The notes under the pieces were generated by a model. The model saw only the letters and a program-made list of their open reading frames with translations, was not told the origin of the DNA and searched no databases. Made by a program: the position numbers and the translations under genes. From Shimia sp040370365 (GTDB lineage: Bacteria; Pseudomonadota; Alphaproteobacteria; Rhodobacterales; Rhodobacteraceae), in the NCBI RefSeq assembly GCF_040370365.1, contig NZ_BAABWQ010000003.1, positions 372,001 to 436,000 of the forward strand: 64,000 nt of DNA, written 5' to 3'. How positions within the stretch are numbered: the stretch's first letter is position 1; each line of letters starts with the position of its first letter. Of the stretch, positions 24,462 through 32,938 are shown in pieces.

Positions 24462-25337
24462 CTATCGGATGCGAAAGCGGACTTTTTCAGCTGTCGGCAC
24501 ACCCATTTCAACCAACACGTCTCCGTCGTCATCTCGGGTGCGATTTAGCGGGTCTTGTACGAGCCCAGCACTCATTGCGAGTGCTGCCAGATCTGCTCTG
24601 TTGGACAGCCCTGTTTTACTCAGAATACTGTTCATACGTTGCCGCACGGCGGACACCGAAACTTGCAACTGCTCAGCAATCACTTTGTCCTGCAAACCCG
24701 CCCCAATCATTTCCAACAGCTCGCGCTGCTTTTCAGATATCCGATTGCGTTGCGTAAATTCCGCCGAAAAATGGGTGAGATACCGCTGATGTCCCATCAT
24801 CGCAACGGTGGCCAAAACCCATCCATGGGTTTGAATTATATGATGCATCTCTCTTTTGGAGTGGTCTCCAGAAAAGGTAATGAGGGCGGCTTGAGGCGGA
24901 GCATGCAACCGCAATGGAACGGAAAAACCAGCTCTCAACCCACGCCGGGCCGCCTCACGCAGGACGGCATGACGTTCCTCGGGAATGTGGTGGTATTCGT
25001 CGATGAACTCCAAACCGACGGCCAAGGGCGTCAGATGATGCACCGCATGTGTGCGAAAATAACTCCACTTGGCGACATCCGGGTTCTGATTGACCGCATT
25101 CAGCCACGTGCTGTCATACGAGGTTCGAATGAACAAGGTACGCTTCCAATTGGCAAAATTGTCAGCACAAATGAAGTCAATAAATGGCAGGTTTAATGTG
25201 CGCCCCACCTCGACAATCAGTGACCAGACTTCAGTCGAGGTCTGCGTGGTTTCAAGATCGGCAAGAAACCCATGCAACAGTTCCGGTGTATGGCGTTCAG
25301 CCGCCAATAACGGTCGTCGCCCGGGAAGCGTGGTCAT
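24462..25337 (-). CDS. LuxR-type transcriptional regulator (solo)
   Basis: A 291-residue regulator with an N-terminal region resembling autoinducer-binding domains (residues about 30-190) and a C-terminal LuxR/GerE helix-turn-helix (about 205-265: ISEKQRELLEMIGAGLQDK, then VIAEQLQVSVSAVRQRMNSI and LSKTGLSNRADLAALA). No luxI-type synthase is in the window, so it is a solo. The aromatic and Asp positions that bind homoserine lactones are only partly recognisable, so the ligand is uncertain. The C-terminal tail after the HTH is longer than usual (about 28 residues). It lies 3 bp after the CII-like gene and is surely co-transcribed with it. Confidence 0.85.
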   Translation of the reverse strand: MTTLPGRRPLLAAERHTPELLHGFLADLETTQTSTEVWSLIVEVGRTLNLPFIDFICADNFANWKRTLFIRTSYDSTWLNAVNQNPDVAKWSYFRTHAVHHLTPLAVGLEFIDEYHHIPEERHAVLREAARRGLRAGFSVPLRLHAPPQAALITFSGDHSKREMHHIIQTHGWVLATVAMMGHQRYLTHFSAEFTQRNRISEKQRELLEMIGAGLQDKVIAEQLQVSVSAVRQRMNSILSKTGLSNRADLAALAMSAGLVQDPLNRTRDDDGDVLVEMGVPTAEKVRFRIR

Positions 25338-25340
25338 GCG

Positions 25341-25799
25341 TTAAACGGATTCCTCTTCCAGATGCAGTTTCATGTCCACCAGCACCTGTTGCAACGCCAC
25401 TGTCTCACGCAAAAGGCGTTTGGCTTCGGTCATCGTAATGATGCCGTCCTCGATGGATTGATTGTATTCGCCCATCAACAGCGCAAAGCGTTGGCTTAGC
25501 GCAATCACGTCGGCGTTCACGCCACCCTTGTCAGATGAATTGCGACGTCGGCTTTCCATTTCAAGAGAATTACCACGAAGCTCGGCCAATGCGGCTGTCA
25601 CATGTGGATAAGATGCGGCCTCTTCCAATGCGGCCACCGCATCCACCGGCATAAACCGGTCTGCATGTTCATCATGGCTGGAGTAGTACCGACCCAAAGT
25701 GGCCTTCGATTTGCCGGTCAATTCACAAGCGGCTTCGATTCCGACGTCCTTCACGAGGGCCTCGGAATGTTTCTTAAGATAGCTATGCACCACACTCAT
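25341..25799 (-). CDS. CII-like helix-turn-helix protein
   Basis: A 152-residue basic-to-acidic small protein. The N-terminal half contains a helix-turn-helix-like stretch (ACELTGKSKATLGRYYS, about 24-40) followed by RFMPVDAVAALEEAA, the arrangement seen in phage CII-type regulatory proteins. The C-terminal half is helical and charged (EAKRLLRETVALQQVLVDMK) and could be a coiled coil for oligomerisation. It is the first gene of a two-gene unit with the LuxR-type regulator. A DNA-binding role is inferred from sequence pattern only; no phage genes are nearby. Confidence 0.7.
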   Translation of the reverse strand: MSVVHSYLKKHSEALVKDVGIEAACELTGKSKATLGRYYSSHDEHADRFMPVDAVAALEEAASYPHVTAALAELRGNSLEMESRRRNSSDKGGVNADVIALSQRFALLMGEYNQSIEDGIITMTEAKRLLRETVALQQVLVDMKLHLEEESV

Positions 25800-26191
25800 G
25801 TACTTGTCTCAACCTATTGTCTGATCAGCCGCATTTCCCGTTTGCTTTGGCACGGTAGGGGAATGCTGCGGTTTTTTTCCCATTCCCTGAATTAACCTGA
25901 ATTTGGTATTTGAGAAAGACCGGATGTGTTTTCTCCGGCAGTATCAGTTTCCGGCGGGTGGGGCCGGACCGAAGAAAGGCGAGCTTCAGACTGTCACCTG
26001 ACCCTCGTTTGGCCGAAAGGCCGCGCGGCACGGCCTCATCATCCCCATTGGCGATGCCAAGGTGGGTCGGGCCGCGTTTCTCTTTGGTCCCCCTCCCGTC
26101 GCTTTCCCCAAAATCACCCGCTGTGTGAATTTTTCGCCGAGGCGCATAGGCAGTCTTGCACCTTCCTACAAAGGCGGCTTAAGAGGCTTAC
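25800..26191. other. GC-rich hairpin-filled region between divergent genes
   Basis: A 392-bp divergent spacer between the CII-like gene and tdk. It carries several short hairpins in series: 25920-25924/25934-25938, 25950-25955/25963-25968, 25971-25974/25984-25987, and a GAAA-capped GGCC stem at 26011-26022 that is mutually exclusive with a GGCCG/CGGCC stem (26019-26023/26031-26035). Short ORFs exist on both strands but none has coding character. It may be a structured 5' leader or a decayed gene. The last 20 bp contain AAGAGG before the tdk ATG. Confidence 0.4.
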
Positions 26192-26791
26192 ATGGCCAAG
26201 CTCTACTTCCAATACTCGACCATGAACGCCGGCAAATCGACCGTTCTTTTGCAAGCATCTCACAACTACCGCGAGCGCGGCATGCAGACTTATCTGCTCA
26301 CAGCCGGGCTTGATAACAGAGACGGTCCCGGCCGCATTGCCTCACGGATTGGCATCTCTGAGCCTGCGGACACGTTTGACGCTACGTCATCCCTCTTTGA
26401 GATCATAAAAGCCCGTTTGGATCAGGGACCTGTGGCCTGCGTATTCATCGATGAGGCCCAATTTTTAAGCGAATCACAGGTGTGGCAGCTGGCGCAAGCC
26501 GTGGACGATCTGAGTGTTCCGGTGATGTGTTTTGGCTTGCGAGTCGACTTTCAGGGTCGCCTGTTCCCGGGCTCCGCTGCATTGTTGGCCCTCGCGGATG
26601 AAATGCGCGAAGTGCGCACCATTTGTCACTGCGGGAAAAAGGCCTCGATGGTTGTGCGCCAAGACGAGAGCGGCAACGTCATTCGCGAGGGCGCTCAGGT
26701 TCAAATTGGTGGCAACGAAACGTATGTTTCCCTGTGCCGTCGCCATTGGCGAGCGGCCATGGGCGACTTGCCAGCAGACGAAACCAATTGA
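26192..26791 (+). CDS. tdk: Thymidine kinase
   Basis: A type II thymidine kinase of 199 residues that phosphorylates thymidine in the salvage pathway. The P-loop is STMNAGKST (9-17), the Walker B-like motif is CVFIDEAQFL with catalytic Glu, and the lasso region ends GGNETYVSLCRRHW. The structural zinc ligands appear as CHC near 147-149 and the CRRH tail. It stands alone behind an unusual leader. Confidence 0.94.
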   Translation: MAKLYFQYSTMNAGKSTVLLQASHNYRERGMQTYLLTAGLDNRDGPGRIASRIGISEPADTFDATSSLFEIIKARLDQGPVACVFIDEAQFLSESQVWQLAQAVDDLSVPVMCFGLRVDFQGRLFPGSAALLALADEMREVRTICHCGKKASMVVRQDESGNVIREGAQVQIGGNETYVSLCRRHWRAAMGDLPADETN

Positions 26792-26840
26792 TCTGCATAT
26801 GGTGTTGCCCACAGATGCTCCGAGTTCATGGCAGCGCGCC

Positions 26841-27794
26841 TTAGAGACAATTTGGGGCAGTATTGCCGGTGGCAAACGCGACCAGATTGTCGACCGCCAT
26901 CAGCCCCATTTCTGTCCGTACTTCCAAAGCAGCGGTGCCCAGATGCGGCAACAACGTCACATTGTCTAACTTGCGCAACGTGTCCGGCACTTTGGGTTCA
27001 AACTCATACACATCCAGCCCGGCGCCCGCGATGCGCTGATCCTGCAGCGCCGCAATCAGCGCCGCTTCCCGCACCACTTCTCCGCGCGCGATATTGATAA
27101 AATGGGCGTGGGGCTGCATCGCGGCAAAAATCGCGGCGTCAAACAAGTGATGTGTGCTTGCGCCTCCTGGAACGGCAGACACCAAAATGTCGACCTGTGC
27201 CGCCAATTCGGCAAGATCCTCAATGCGTTCAGCCGGATGGGACAACACCTTCTCAGAGCGGTTCCAATATTTGACGTCCATGCCAAATCCATAGTGGCAT
27301 CGTTGCGCTATCGCCTGTCCAATCCGTCCCATACCGGCAATGCCAACGGTCTTTCCGCTGACATGCAGACCCAACATTTGCGTCGGGTGCCAGCCCTTCC
27401 ACTGGCCAGACCGTGCCAACCGCTCGCCTTCGCCCGCCCGTCGCGCACTCATCAACATCAGGGTCATGGCCACATCCGCTGTGGCATCTGTCACCGCGCC
27501 GGGCGTGTTGCTCACCGCAACCCCCGCGCGCCGGGCAGCCTCAACATCAATGTGATTGTAGCCAACACCAAAATTCGCCAACAGCTTACACTTGGGAGAG
27601 GTCACATCAGCAAACACCGCAGCATCAAACTTGTCCCCCAGCGTCGGCAAGACCAAATCAAAATTGCGCAAAGCGTCGCGCAGCTCATCTGGTTGCATGG
27701 GCAAGTTGTTCAACCGCACCGTGACATGGAATTCTGCGCGCGCCGCAGACAGCACTGCATCTGGTAGCGGACGTGTGATCAACAGGGTCTTCAA
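26841..27794 (-). CDS. D-2-hydroxyacid dehydrogenase (glycerate/glyoxylate type)
   Basis: A 317-residue NAD(P)-dependent enzyme of the D-isomer 2-hydroxyacid dehydrogenase family. The NAD motif is GIAGMGRIGQAIAQR. The catalytic triad is visible: Arg in NIARGEVV, Glu in GLDVYEFEPK and His in LLPHLGTAALE. The wording is closest to D-glycerate dehydrogenase/hydroxypyruvate reductase proteins, which would fit serine-cycle or photorespiratory-type metabolism, but the substrate is inferred. Its start overlaps the stop of the CsaA-like gene by four bases. Confidence 0.88.
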   Translation of the reverse strand: MKTLLITRPLPDAVLSAARAEFHVTVRLNNLPMQPDELRDALRNFDLVLPTLGDKFDAAVFADVTSPKCKLLANFGVGYNHIDVEAARRAGVAVSNTPGAVTDATADVAMTLMLMSARRAGEGERLARSGQWKGWHPTQMLGLHVSGKTVGIAGMGRIGQAIAQRCHYGFGMDVKYWNRSEKVLSHPAERIEDLAELAAQVDILVSAVPGGASTHHLFDAAIFAAMQPHAHFINIARGEVVREAALIAALQDQRIAGAGLDVYEFEPKVPDTLRKLDNVTLLPHLGTAALEVRTEMGLMAVDNLVAFATGNTAPNCL

Positions 27795-28129
27795 TGCATG
27801 CGCCCCCCGTTGGGCACAGCCCCATCAGGGCCCGCCAAAACGATCTCACCTTTGTCATCAGGCAACCCAAGGACCAGTATCTCCGACATGAATTTGCCAA
27901 TCTGGCGCGGCGGAAAATTGACCACGGCCATGACCTGCTTCCCGATCAAACCCTCTGGGTTGTAGTGCGCGGTGATCTGCGCTGAGCTTTTGCGCACTCC
28001 CAATTCATCGCCAAAATCCACCCAAAGCTTGATCGCTGGTTTGCGCGCTTCAGGGTAGGGTTCCGCCTGCACAACTGTGCCGACACGAATATCCACTTTC
28101 AGAAAATCGTCGAAATCAATCTCAGCCAT
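27791..28129 (-). CDS. tRNA-binding domain protein, CsaA-like
   Basis: A stand-alone EMAP/Trbp111-type OB-fold protein of 112 residues. The signature KVDIRVGTVVQAEPYPEAR near the N-terminus and IGKQVMAVVNFPPRQIGKF are typical of CsaA, a dimeric tRNA-binding and chaperone-like protein. The ATG at 28129 overlaps the proC stop by eight bases, so the two are coupled. An upstream in-frame start at 28165 is inside proC and less likely. Confidence 0.88.
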   Translation of the reverse strand: MAEIDFDDFLKVDIRVGTVVQAEPYPEARKPAIKLWVDFGDELGVRKSSAQITAHYNPEGLIGKQVMAVVNFPPRQIGKFMSEILVLGLPDDKGEIVLAGPDGAVPNGGRMH

Positions 28130-28937
28130 TGGCCAACTCCCGACTGCGATCCGCCGCCGCCCCAACAGTTTTGATCATCAAGGGAGGCAAGCCTTGGGCG
28201 GTGTCCATCAAAACTTCCAAGCCGGCCTGCGTGGTGCCGTTGGGGCTTGTGACATTCACACGCAATTGCGCGGGGCTGTCATCAGCGGTTTCCGCCAGCG
28301 CACCTGCCCCGGCAACCGTGGCCTTGGCAAGCGCCATAGACAGCTCAGGAGACAGGCCCTGTGCCTCCCCTGCAGCCGCCATACATTCAATCATGTGAAA
28401 CACGTAGGCAGGACCAGATCCGCTGAGCCCGGTCACAGCATCCATTTGGCTCTCTCGTTCAAGCCGGACCACCTGCCCTACAGCCTGTAACAGCCCCTCC
28501 GCAGCCTCTAGCCCAGCAATGCCAGCAGGGCCATTGCCCACAATCGCGGTGATGCCTTTGCCAACCGCGGCGGGGGTGTTGGGCATCGCGCGCACAATGG
28601 GTGTCAGCGCGCCAAGGATGTCTTCATATGTCGCAATTGAAATTCCCGCGGCAACCGACACAAACACTGTGTCCCCGTTGCCCATCGCCGCCAATATTGG
28701 CAAGGCGTCAGCCATCATCTGCGGCTTCACTGCAATCAAAACCACGGCAGGTTTGCCCGGAAGGTCCGCATTCACATTGACGCCGCTGCCCTGCACCCAA
28801 TCGCTGGGCTGGGGGTCCTGCACCCACACGGATGTTGCGGGCAGCCCATCCGCGAGCCACCCCTGCAACATGGCAGTTCCCATCTTGCCACAGCCCAAAA
28901 GCACCAGGCCGCGCTCGGCCACCGCTGTCATGTCCAT
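28122..28937 (-). CDS. proC: Pyrroline-5-carboxylate reductase
   Basis: Catalyses the last step of proline synthesis, reducing pyrroline-5-carboxylate with NAD(P)H. The 271-residue protein has the Rossmann start VLLGCGKMGTAML, the AVKPQMM segment, RAMPNTPAAVG, and the conserved VTGLSGSGPAYVFHMIE region with the C-terminal SPNGTTQAGLE. Its SD (AAGGGGG, minus strand) lies in the 3' arm of a hairpin that could hide it. Confidence 0.93.
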   Translation of the reverse strand: MDMTAVAERGLVLLGCGKMGTAMLQGWLADGLPATSVWVQDPQPSDWVQGSGVNVNADLPGKPAVVLIAVKPQMMADALPILAAMGNGDTVFVSVAAGISIATYEDILGALTPIVRAMPNTPAAVGKGITAIVGNGPAGIAGLEAAEGLLQAVGQVVRLERESQMDAVTGLSGSGPAYVFHMIECMAAAGEAQGLSPELSMALAKATVAGAGALAETADDSPAQLRVNVTSPNGTTQAGLEVLMDTAQGLPPLMIKTVGAAADRSRELANG

Positions 28938-28964
28938 AAAAGCCCCCTTAGTTGTGTTGGGGGC
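28937..28964 (-). promoter_or_regulatory. Hairpin covering the proC ribosome-binding site
   Basis: The 6-bp stem pairs 28959-28964 with 28942-28947 (GCCCCC / GGGGGC on the minus strand) and is followed by TTTT and then the proC ATG. It looks like a weak terminator after the YbjN gene. At the same time its 3' arm contains the proC Shine-Dalgarno, so it could limit proC translation. Only the pairing is seen; the effect is inferred. Confidence 0.5.
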
Positions 28965-28969
28965 AAGTG

Positions 28970-29470
28970 TTACGCCCGGCCGTAAGCCTCTGCAATGGCA
29001 ACTTGCATAGCATCTTTCACAGTCCGCTCACCCCAAACCACCAACTGGAAAGCCGGATAAAAGCGCTCTGCGTTCTGGATCGCGCCTTTGATCATCGTGT
29101 CGATCTGATCCGGGCTGGCCACCTGACCACCGCTGAGCACGAGGCCGTAGCGGTAAATCATCAGCTTCTGCTGTTCCCAAAAGGTGAATGCCCCCGACCA
29201 ACACTCGTCGTTGACGGCGTTCAATGTCTCATAAAGCTGCGGCAACCGCTCTTCTGGGGGCTCGGCTTCATAGGAACACACCATGCGCAGGGTTTCGTCA
29301 TAGGCCGACCACGCCAAAGTGATGGAATAGGTTTTCCACTGCCCTTCGACAGCCATCGCAATCTGATCGTCCGCGATGCGGTCAAAGCTCCAATCGCGCA
29401 CTTCCGCGATATGCTCGACGATGTCGATAGGGTGTAGGTCCTCTTCGAGAAACTGTTCGGATAATGCCAT
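28970..29470 (-). CDS. YbjN domain protein
   Basis: A 166-residue cytoplasmic protein of the YbjN family, whose fold resembles type III secretion chaperones. The typical pattern is a helical start (SEQFLEEDLHPIDIVEHIAE), then a beta-rich WSFDRIADDQIAMAVEGQW, the YSITLAWSAYDETLRMVCSY core and DECWSGAFTFWEQQKLMIYR near the C-terminus. The molecular role is unknown. It lies upstream of proC in the same orientation. Confidence 0.85.
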   Translation of the reverse strand: MALSEQFLEEDLHPIDIVEHIAEVRDWSFDRIADDQIAMAVEGQWKTYSITLAWSAYDETLRMVCSYEAEPPEERLPQLYETLNAVNDECWSGAFTFWEQQKLMIYRYGLVLSGGQVASPDQIDTMIKGAIQNAERFYPAFQLVVWGERTVKDAMQVAIAEAYGRA

Positions 29471-29544
29471 GGCGCCACCTCATTTGTTTTCACACGCCGC
29501 AGGGAATGGCAGCTCCCCTAGCGTTTGGTGCCTGCTCTAGGAAC

Positions 29545-29640
29545 TGTGGATAACTTCACATTCCTTACCACATATGGTGGTGCGCCGTTAACGACGTGTA
29601 AAGCAAAATATCTGTGGATAACGCAATAAGTTGTGGATTA
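29545..29640. other. Cluster of three DnaA boxes
   Basis: Two perfect DnaA boxes, written TGTGGATAA on the plus strand, lie at 29545-29553 and 29613-29621. A one-mismatch copy, TGTGGATTA, lies at 29632-29640. All are in the same orientation inside the 268-bp spacer between the YbjN gene and the PhzF gene. The segment around 29600-29615 is AT-rich. This could be a DnaA-regulated promoter, a titration site or part of an origin. No dnaA, dnaN or gidA gene is adjacent. Confidence 0.5.
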
Positions 29641-29738
29641 AAGTGAAGTAAGCACAAGTCTTCGCCACTCGGTGAAAGACCCTGAAAAGGCCGGTGCAAT
29701 GTGGTCCAATCTCCCGCGCGTCCAAGGATTTAAACCAA

Positions 29739-30560
29739 ATGAAGCGACCGTTCCCGTTTTCTCAGGTGGATGTATTTTGCGAAACGCCAACACTCGGCAA
29801 TCCTCTGGCTGTGGTGCATGAGGCCGCCGATCTGAGCGATGAGAAAATGGCGCAGCTTGCCCATTGGACCAATCTCAGCGAAACCAGCTTCCTGTTGCCT
29901 CCGAAAAACCCGGCAGCAGACTACCGAGTGCGCATTTACACCCCGGTGCAAGAATTGCCCTTTGCGGGCCATCCCACATTGGGAAGTTGCCATGCGTGGC
30001 TCACCAACGGCGGGGCACCCGCAAACGATGACATCCTACAGGAATGCGGCATTGGAGTGATCCGCATCCGTCAGGCTCAAAATCGCTTGTATTTTCAAGC
30101 GCCACCGCTCAAACGCAGTGGTCCCTTGCCCGCCGACATCTTGACCAAAGCGCTGGCCGGATTGTCGCTCACACCTTCGGATGTGCAAGCCGCCGCTTGG
30201 GTCGACAACGGCCCCGGCTGGGCCGCACTTTTGCTCAAAAGCCATGCCAAACTGATGCAAATCACCCCAGACTACGCCACACTCGACGGCCTGCGCATCG
30301 GGGGTGTCGCCACCGGATCCGATACAGACTTTGAAGTGCGCGGCTTTTCGGCAGGCGGCTTTGAAGACCCGGTCACCGGCAGCCTAAACGCAGGCATCGC
30401 ACAATGGCTGATCGCCGACGATCACGCGCCAGATACCTATGTGGCCGCACAAGGCACAGTGTTGGGCCGAAAAGGCCGCGTGCATATCCAAAAAGATGGG
30501 GCCGACATCTGGGTTGGCGGCGCGGTACAAACCTGTGTCACAGGCACAATCACGCTCTGA
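29739..30560 (+). CDS. PhzF family isomerase
   Basis: A 273-residue PhzF-fold protein (diaminopimelate-epimerase-like). The catalytic Glu is in LSETSFLLPP, and the GNPLAVV and LPFAGHPTLGSCHAW motifs are both present, as is the C-terminal GFSAGGFEDPVTGS. The start at ATG 29739 follows AAGGA; a TTG at 29694 is less likely. No phenazine genes are nearby, so the substrate is unknown. Confidence 0.9.
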   Translation: MKRPFPFSQVDVFCETPTLGNPLAVVHEAADLSDEKMAQLAHWTNLSETSFLLPPKNPAADYRVRIYTPVQELPFAGHPTLGSCHAWLTNGGAPANDDILQECGIGVIRIRQAQNRLYFQAPPLKRSGPLPADILTKALAGLSLTPSDVQAAAWVDNGPGWAALLLKSHAKLMQITPDYATLDGLRIGGVATGSDTDFEVRGFSAGGFEDPVTGSLNAGIAQWLIADDHAPDTYVAAQGTVLGRKGRVHIQKDGADIWVGGAVQTCVTGTITL

Positions 30561-30650
30561 TACGCGCAAAACAAAAAGGCCAGCCCAACGGCCAGCCCTT
30601 CCAACGTCTCTCAAATCGCACGTCTCTCAAACGCGCAAAGCGGGTTTGGC

Positions 30651-30890
30651 TTACTTGCCTTCCAACGCTTCAAGCCGCGCTTTTAGCGCTTCATTCTCTT
30701 CGCGGGCCTTCTGTGCCATCGCGCGCACCGCATCAAATTCTTCACGGGTGACAAAATCGCGATCCGCCAACCAGCGGTCCATCAGCGACTTCATCGCATT
30801 GTCGGCCTCATCCTTGGCGCCCTGTGCCACGCCCATGGCGTTGGTCATCAACTGAGACATGTCGTCCATGAACTTGTTTCGGGTTTGCAT
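30651..30890 (-). CDS. ubiK: Ubiquinone biosynthesis accessory factor UbiK
   Basis: A 79-residue helical protein of the UbiK/YqiC (BMFP) family that supports late ubiquinone assembly steps. It starts MQTRNKFMDDMSQLMTNAMG (amphipathic helix), and its C-terminal half is a predicted coiled coil (EEFDAVRAMAQKAREENEAL). The ATG at 30890 gives the usual family size. It is divergent from lgt. Confidence 0.85.
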   Translation of the reverse strand: MQTRNKFMDDMSQLMTNAMGVAQGAKDEADNAMKSLMDRWLADRDFVTREEFDAVRAMAQKAREENEALKARLEALEGK

Positions 30891-31013
30891 TGCACTCTCC
30901 GCATTGTGATCCTGACTGACTATATGGGCACCAACGCGCGCAGACACAAGGTTGACTTTGTCGCGCGCTCAAGGCCACTTGTGGCGCAAATCCATATGCC
31001 AGAAAGCGGCCAG

Positions 31014-31883
31014 ATGCAGTTTCCAAATGTTTCGCCAGAAATCTTCTCCGTCTCCCTGTTTGGTATGGAGTTCGCGCTGCGTTGGTACGCATTGGCCTAT
31101 ATCGTTGGCATCCTTATTGGCTGGCGCATCGTGGTCACCACCGTCAACCGCGCCGCGCTTTGGCCCAATGACACCGCGCCAATCACCGCGCGTCAAATCG
31201 AAGACCTGCTGAGCTGGGTGATCTTAGGCGTGATCGCTGGCGGCCGTTTGGGCTATGTAATCTTCTACAAACCCGCCTTCTACCTCGCCAATCCGCTCGA
31301 TATCGTCCGTATTTGGGACGGCGGCATGTCGTTTCATGGCGGGATGATGGGCGTGATTGTGGCCGGTTGGTTCTATTGCCACAAACACAACTTGATCAAA
31401 CTGCAAGTCGGCGACGCCATGGCGCTTGGCGTGCCCATTGGCCTGTTTCTGGGTCGTATCGCCAATTTCATCAACGCCGAGCTTTGGGGCCGTCCCACGG
31501 ATGTGCCATGGGGGGTGATCTTCCCCGGCCAAGCGGCGCAAGACTGTGGCCAGCTCGCCGCGCTCTGTGCACGTCATCCCTCTCAGCTATACGAAGCCCT
31601 GATGGAAGGGCTGATCCTTGGCACCCTGATGCTCTACCTCGCCTACCGCCGCGGCGCGCTCAAAGCTCCAGGCACCCTCACCGGCACCTTCTTTGCTGGC
31701 TACGGTCTTGCACGTTTTATCGTCGAATTCTTCCGCCAGCCCGATGCGCAATTCATCACCCCCGGCAACCCACTGGGCCTTGCACTGCACCTCAACGGCT
31801 ACGGTTTCACCATGGGACAGCTGTTGTCCCTGCCGATGATCGCCCTTGGCGCCTATCTGATCGTCCGCGCCCGCCGCACATGA
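31014..31883 (+). CDS. lgt: Prolipoprotein diacylglyceryl transferase
   Basis: A membrane enzyme that adds diacylglycerol to the lipobox cysteine of prolipoproteins. The 289-residue protein has the expected helices, the ALRWYALAYIVGILIGW start, the MSFHGGMMG motif with catalytic His, the Lgt signature GRIANFINAELWGRPTD and RHPSQLYEA. The start is uncertain: ATG 31014 has a weak upstream AGAAAG; ATG 30996 is also in frame. The methyltransferase gene follows with an ATGA overlap. Confidence 0.94.
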   Translation: MQFPNVSPEIFSVSLFGMEFALRWYALAYIVGILIGWRIVVTTVNRAALWPNDTAPITARQIEDLLSWVILGVIAGGRLGYVIFYKPAFYLANPLDIVRIWDGGMSFHGGMMGVIVAGWFYCHKHNLIKLQVGDAMALGVPIGLFLGRIANFINAELWGRPTDVPWGVIFPGQAAQDCGQLAALCARHPSQLYEALMEGLILGTLMLYLAYRRGALKAPGTLTGTFFAGYGLARFIVEFFRQPDAQFITPGNPLGLALHLNGYGFTMGQLLSLPMIALGAYLIVRARRT

Positions 31884-32938
31884 CGACGTTAGCCAAACAT
31901 CTGCTCGCCCGGATCGAGGCGCACGGCCCTATGACCGTTGCCGACTTCATGGCCGAAAGCCTGCTGCACCCCACTTTGGGTTACTACACGACCCGCGATC
32001 CGCTTGGCGCAGAGGGCGATTTCACCACAGCGCCGGAAATCAGCCAGATGTTTGGCGAGCTGATCGGCCTCTCGCTTGCACAGGCGTGGCTCGACCAAGG
32101 CGCGCCCAGCCCCTGCACGCTTGCGGAACTTGGTCCCGGACGCGGCACGCTGATGGCGGACATCCTGCGCGCCACCCGTGCGGTGCCCGGATTTCACGAC
32201 GCGATCCACGTCCATTTGGTCGAGGCCTCGCCAACATTGCGCGAGATGCAGCGCGCCACCATCAACACCGACGTGACATGGCACAACAGCATCGACACCC
32301 TGCCCGAGCAGCCCCTGTATCTGATTGCCAATGAGTTCTTTGACGCCCTGCCCATCCGTCAATTCCAACGGGGCGGCGAAGGCTGGCACGAGCGCCTGAT
32401 TGCCATGCGGGAGGGCGCACTGACCTTTGCCTTTGGGCCCGAATTGCCACAACCACATCTGGAACACCGGCTCACAGACACCGTCAAAGACATGATTGTA
32501 GAAACCTGCGCCCCAGCCATCACCACCGCCGCTCAAATAGGGGGGCGCATTCGCGATCACGGCGGCGCGGCGCTGCTGATCGATTACGGCGACTGGCGCT
32601 CCAAAGGTGACACGCTACAGGCACTCAAAAGTCATGCGTTCGTCGCGCCACTTGCGGCACCGGGGGAAAGCGACCTCACCGCCCATGTCGACTTTGAGGC
32701 CATCGCACAGGCGGCACCTTGTGCCCATGCTCCGCTGACCCCCCAAGGCGTGTTCCTTGAACAGCTGGGCATCACACCCCGCGCCCAAGCGCTTGCCAAC
32801 CGTCTCGAAGGCCCAGCCCTGAACAGCCACATTGCCGCACATCGCCGCTTGACGCACCCTGAAGAAATGGGAAACCTGTTCAAAGTGCTCGCGCTGTTTC
32901 CGCCAAACGGCACACCCCCACCAGGATGCCCAACATGA
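31880..32938 (+). CDS. MidA/NDUFAF7-like SAM-dependent methyltransferase
   Basis: A 352-residue class I methyltransferase. The N-terminal segment GPMTVADFMAESLLHPTLGY and EGDFTTAPEISQMFGELIG are characteristic of the MidA/NDUFAF7 (DUF185) family. The SAM site is AELGPGRGTLMADILR. In mitochondria NDUFAF7 dimethylates an arginine of a complex I subunit; in bacteria the substrate is not certain. The start overlaps the lgt stop (ATGA) and the stop overlaps pgeF, so the three genes form one operon. Confidence 0.9.
   Translation: MTTLAKHLLARIEAHGPMTVADFMAESLLHPTLGYYTTRDPLGAEGDFTTAPEISQMFGELIGLSLAQAWLDQGAPSPCTLAELGPGRGTLMADILRATRAVPGFHDAIHVHLVEASPTLREMQRATINTDVTWHNSIDTLPEQPLYLIANEFFDALPIRQFQRGGEGWHERLIAMREGALTFAFGPELPQPHLEHRLTDTVKDMIVETCAPAITTAAQIGGRIRDHGGAALLIDYGDWRSKGDTLQALKSHAFVAPLAAPGESDLTAHVDFEAIAQAAPCAHAPLTPQGVFLEQLGITPRAQALANRLEGPALNSHIAAHRRLTHPEEMGNLFKVLALFPPNGTPPPGCPT

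Noticed and set aside
25603..25611. Another perfect DnaA-box sequence
   Set aside because: It is a single copy inside the CII-like coding region, so it is likely a coincidence, unlike the triple cluster at 29545-29640.
25825..26031. 68-codon frame on the minus strand in the tdk leader
   Set aside because: No SD, no family resemblance, and it overlaps the hairpin series. I treat it as chance, but it could be a remnant.
30571..30604. Repeated GGCCAGCCC near the ubiK end
   Set aside because: It is a direct repeat with only a 4-bp hairpin. A T-run exists on the minus strand but the stem is too weak to call a terminator with confidence.
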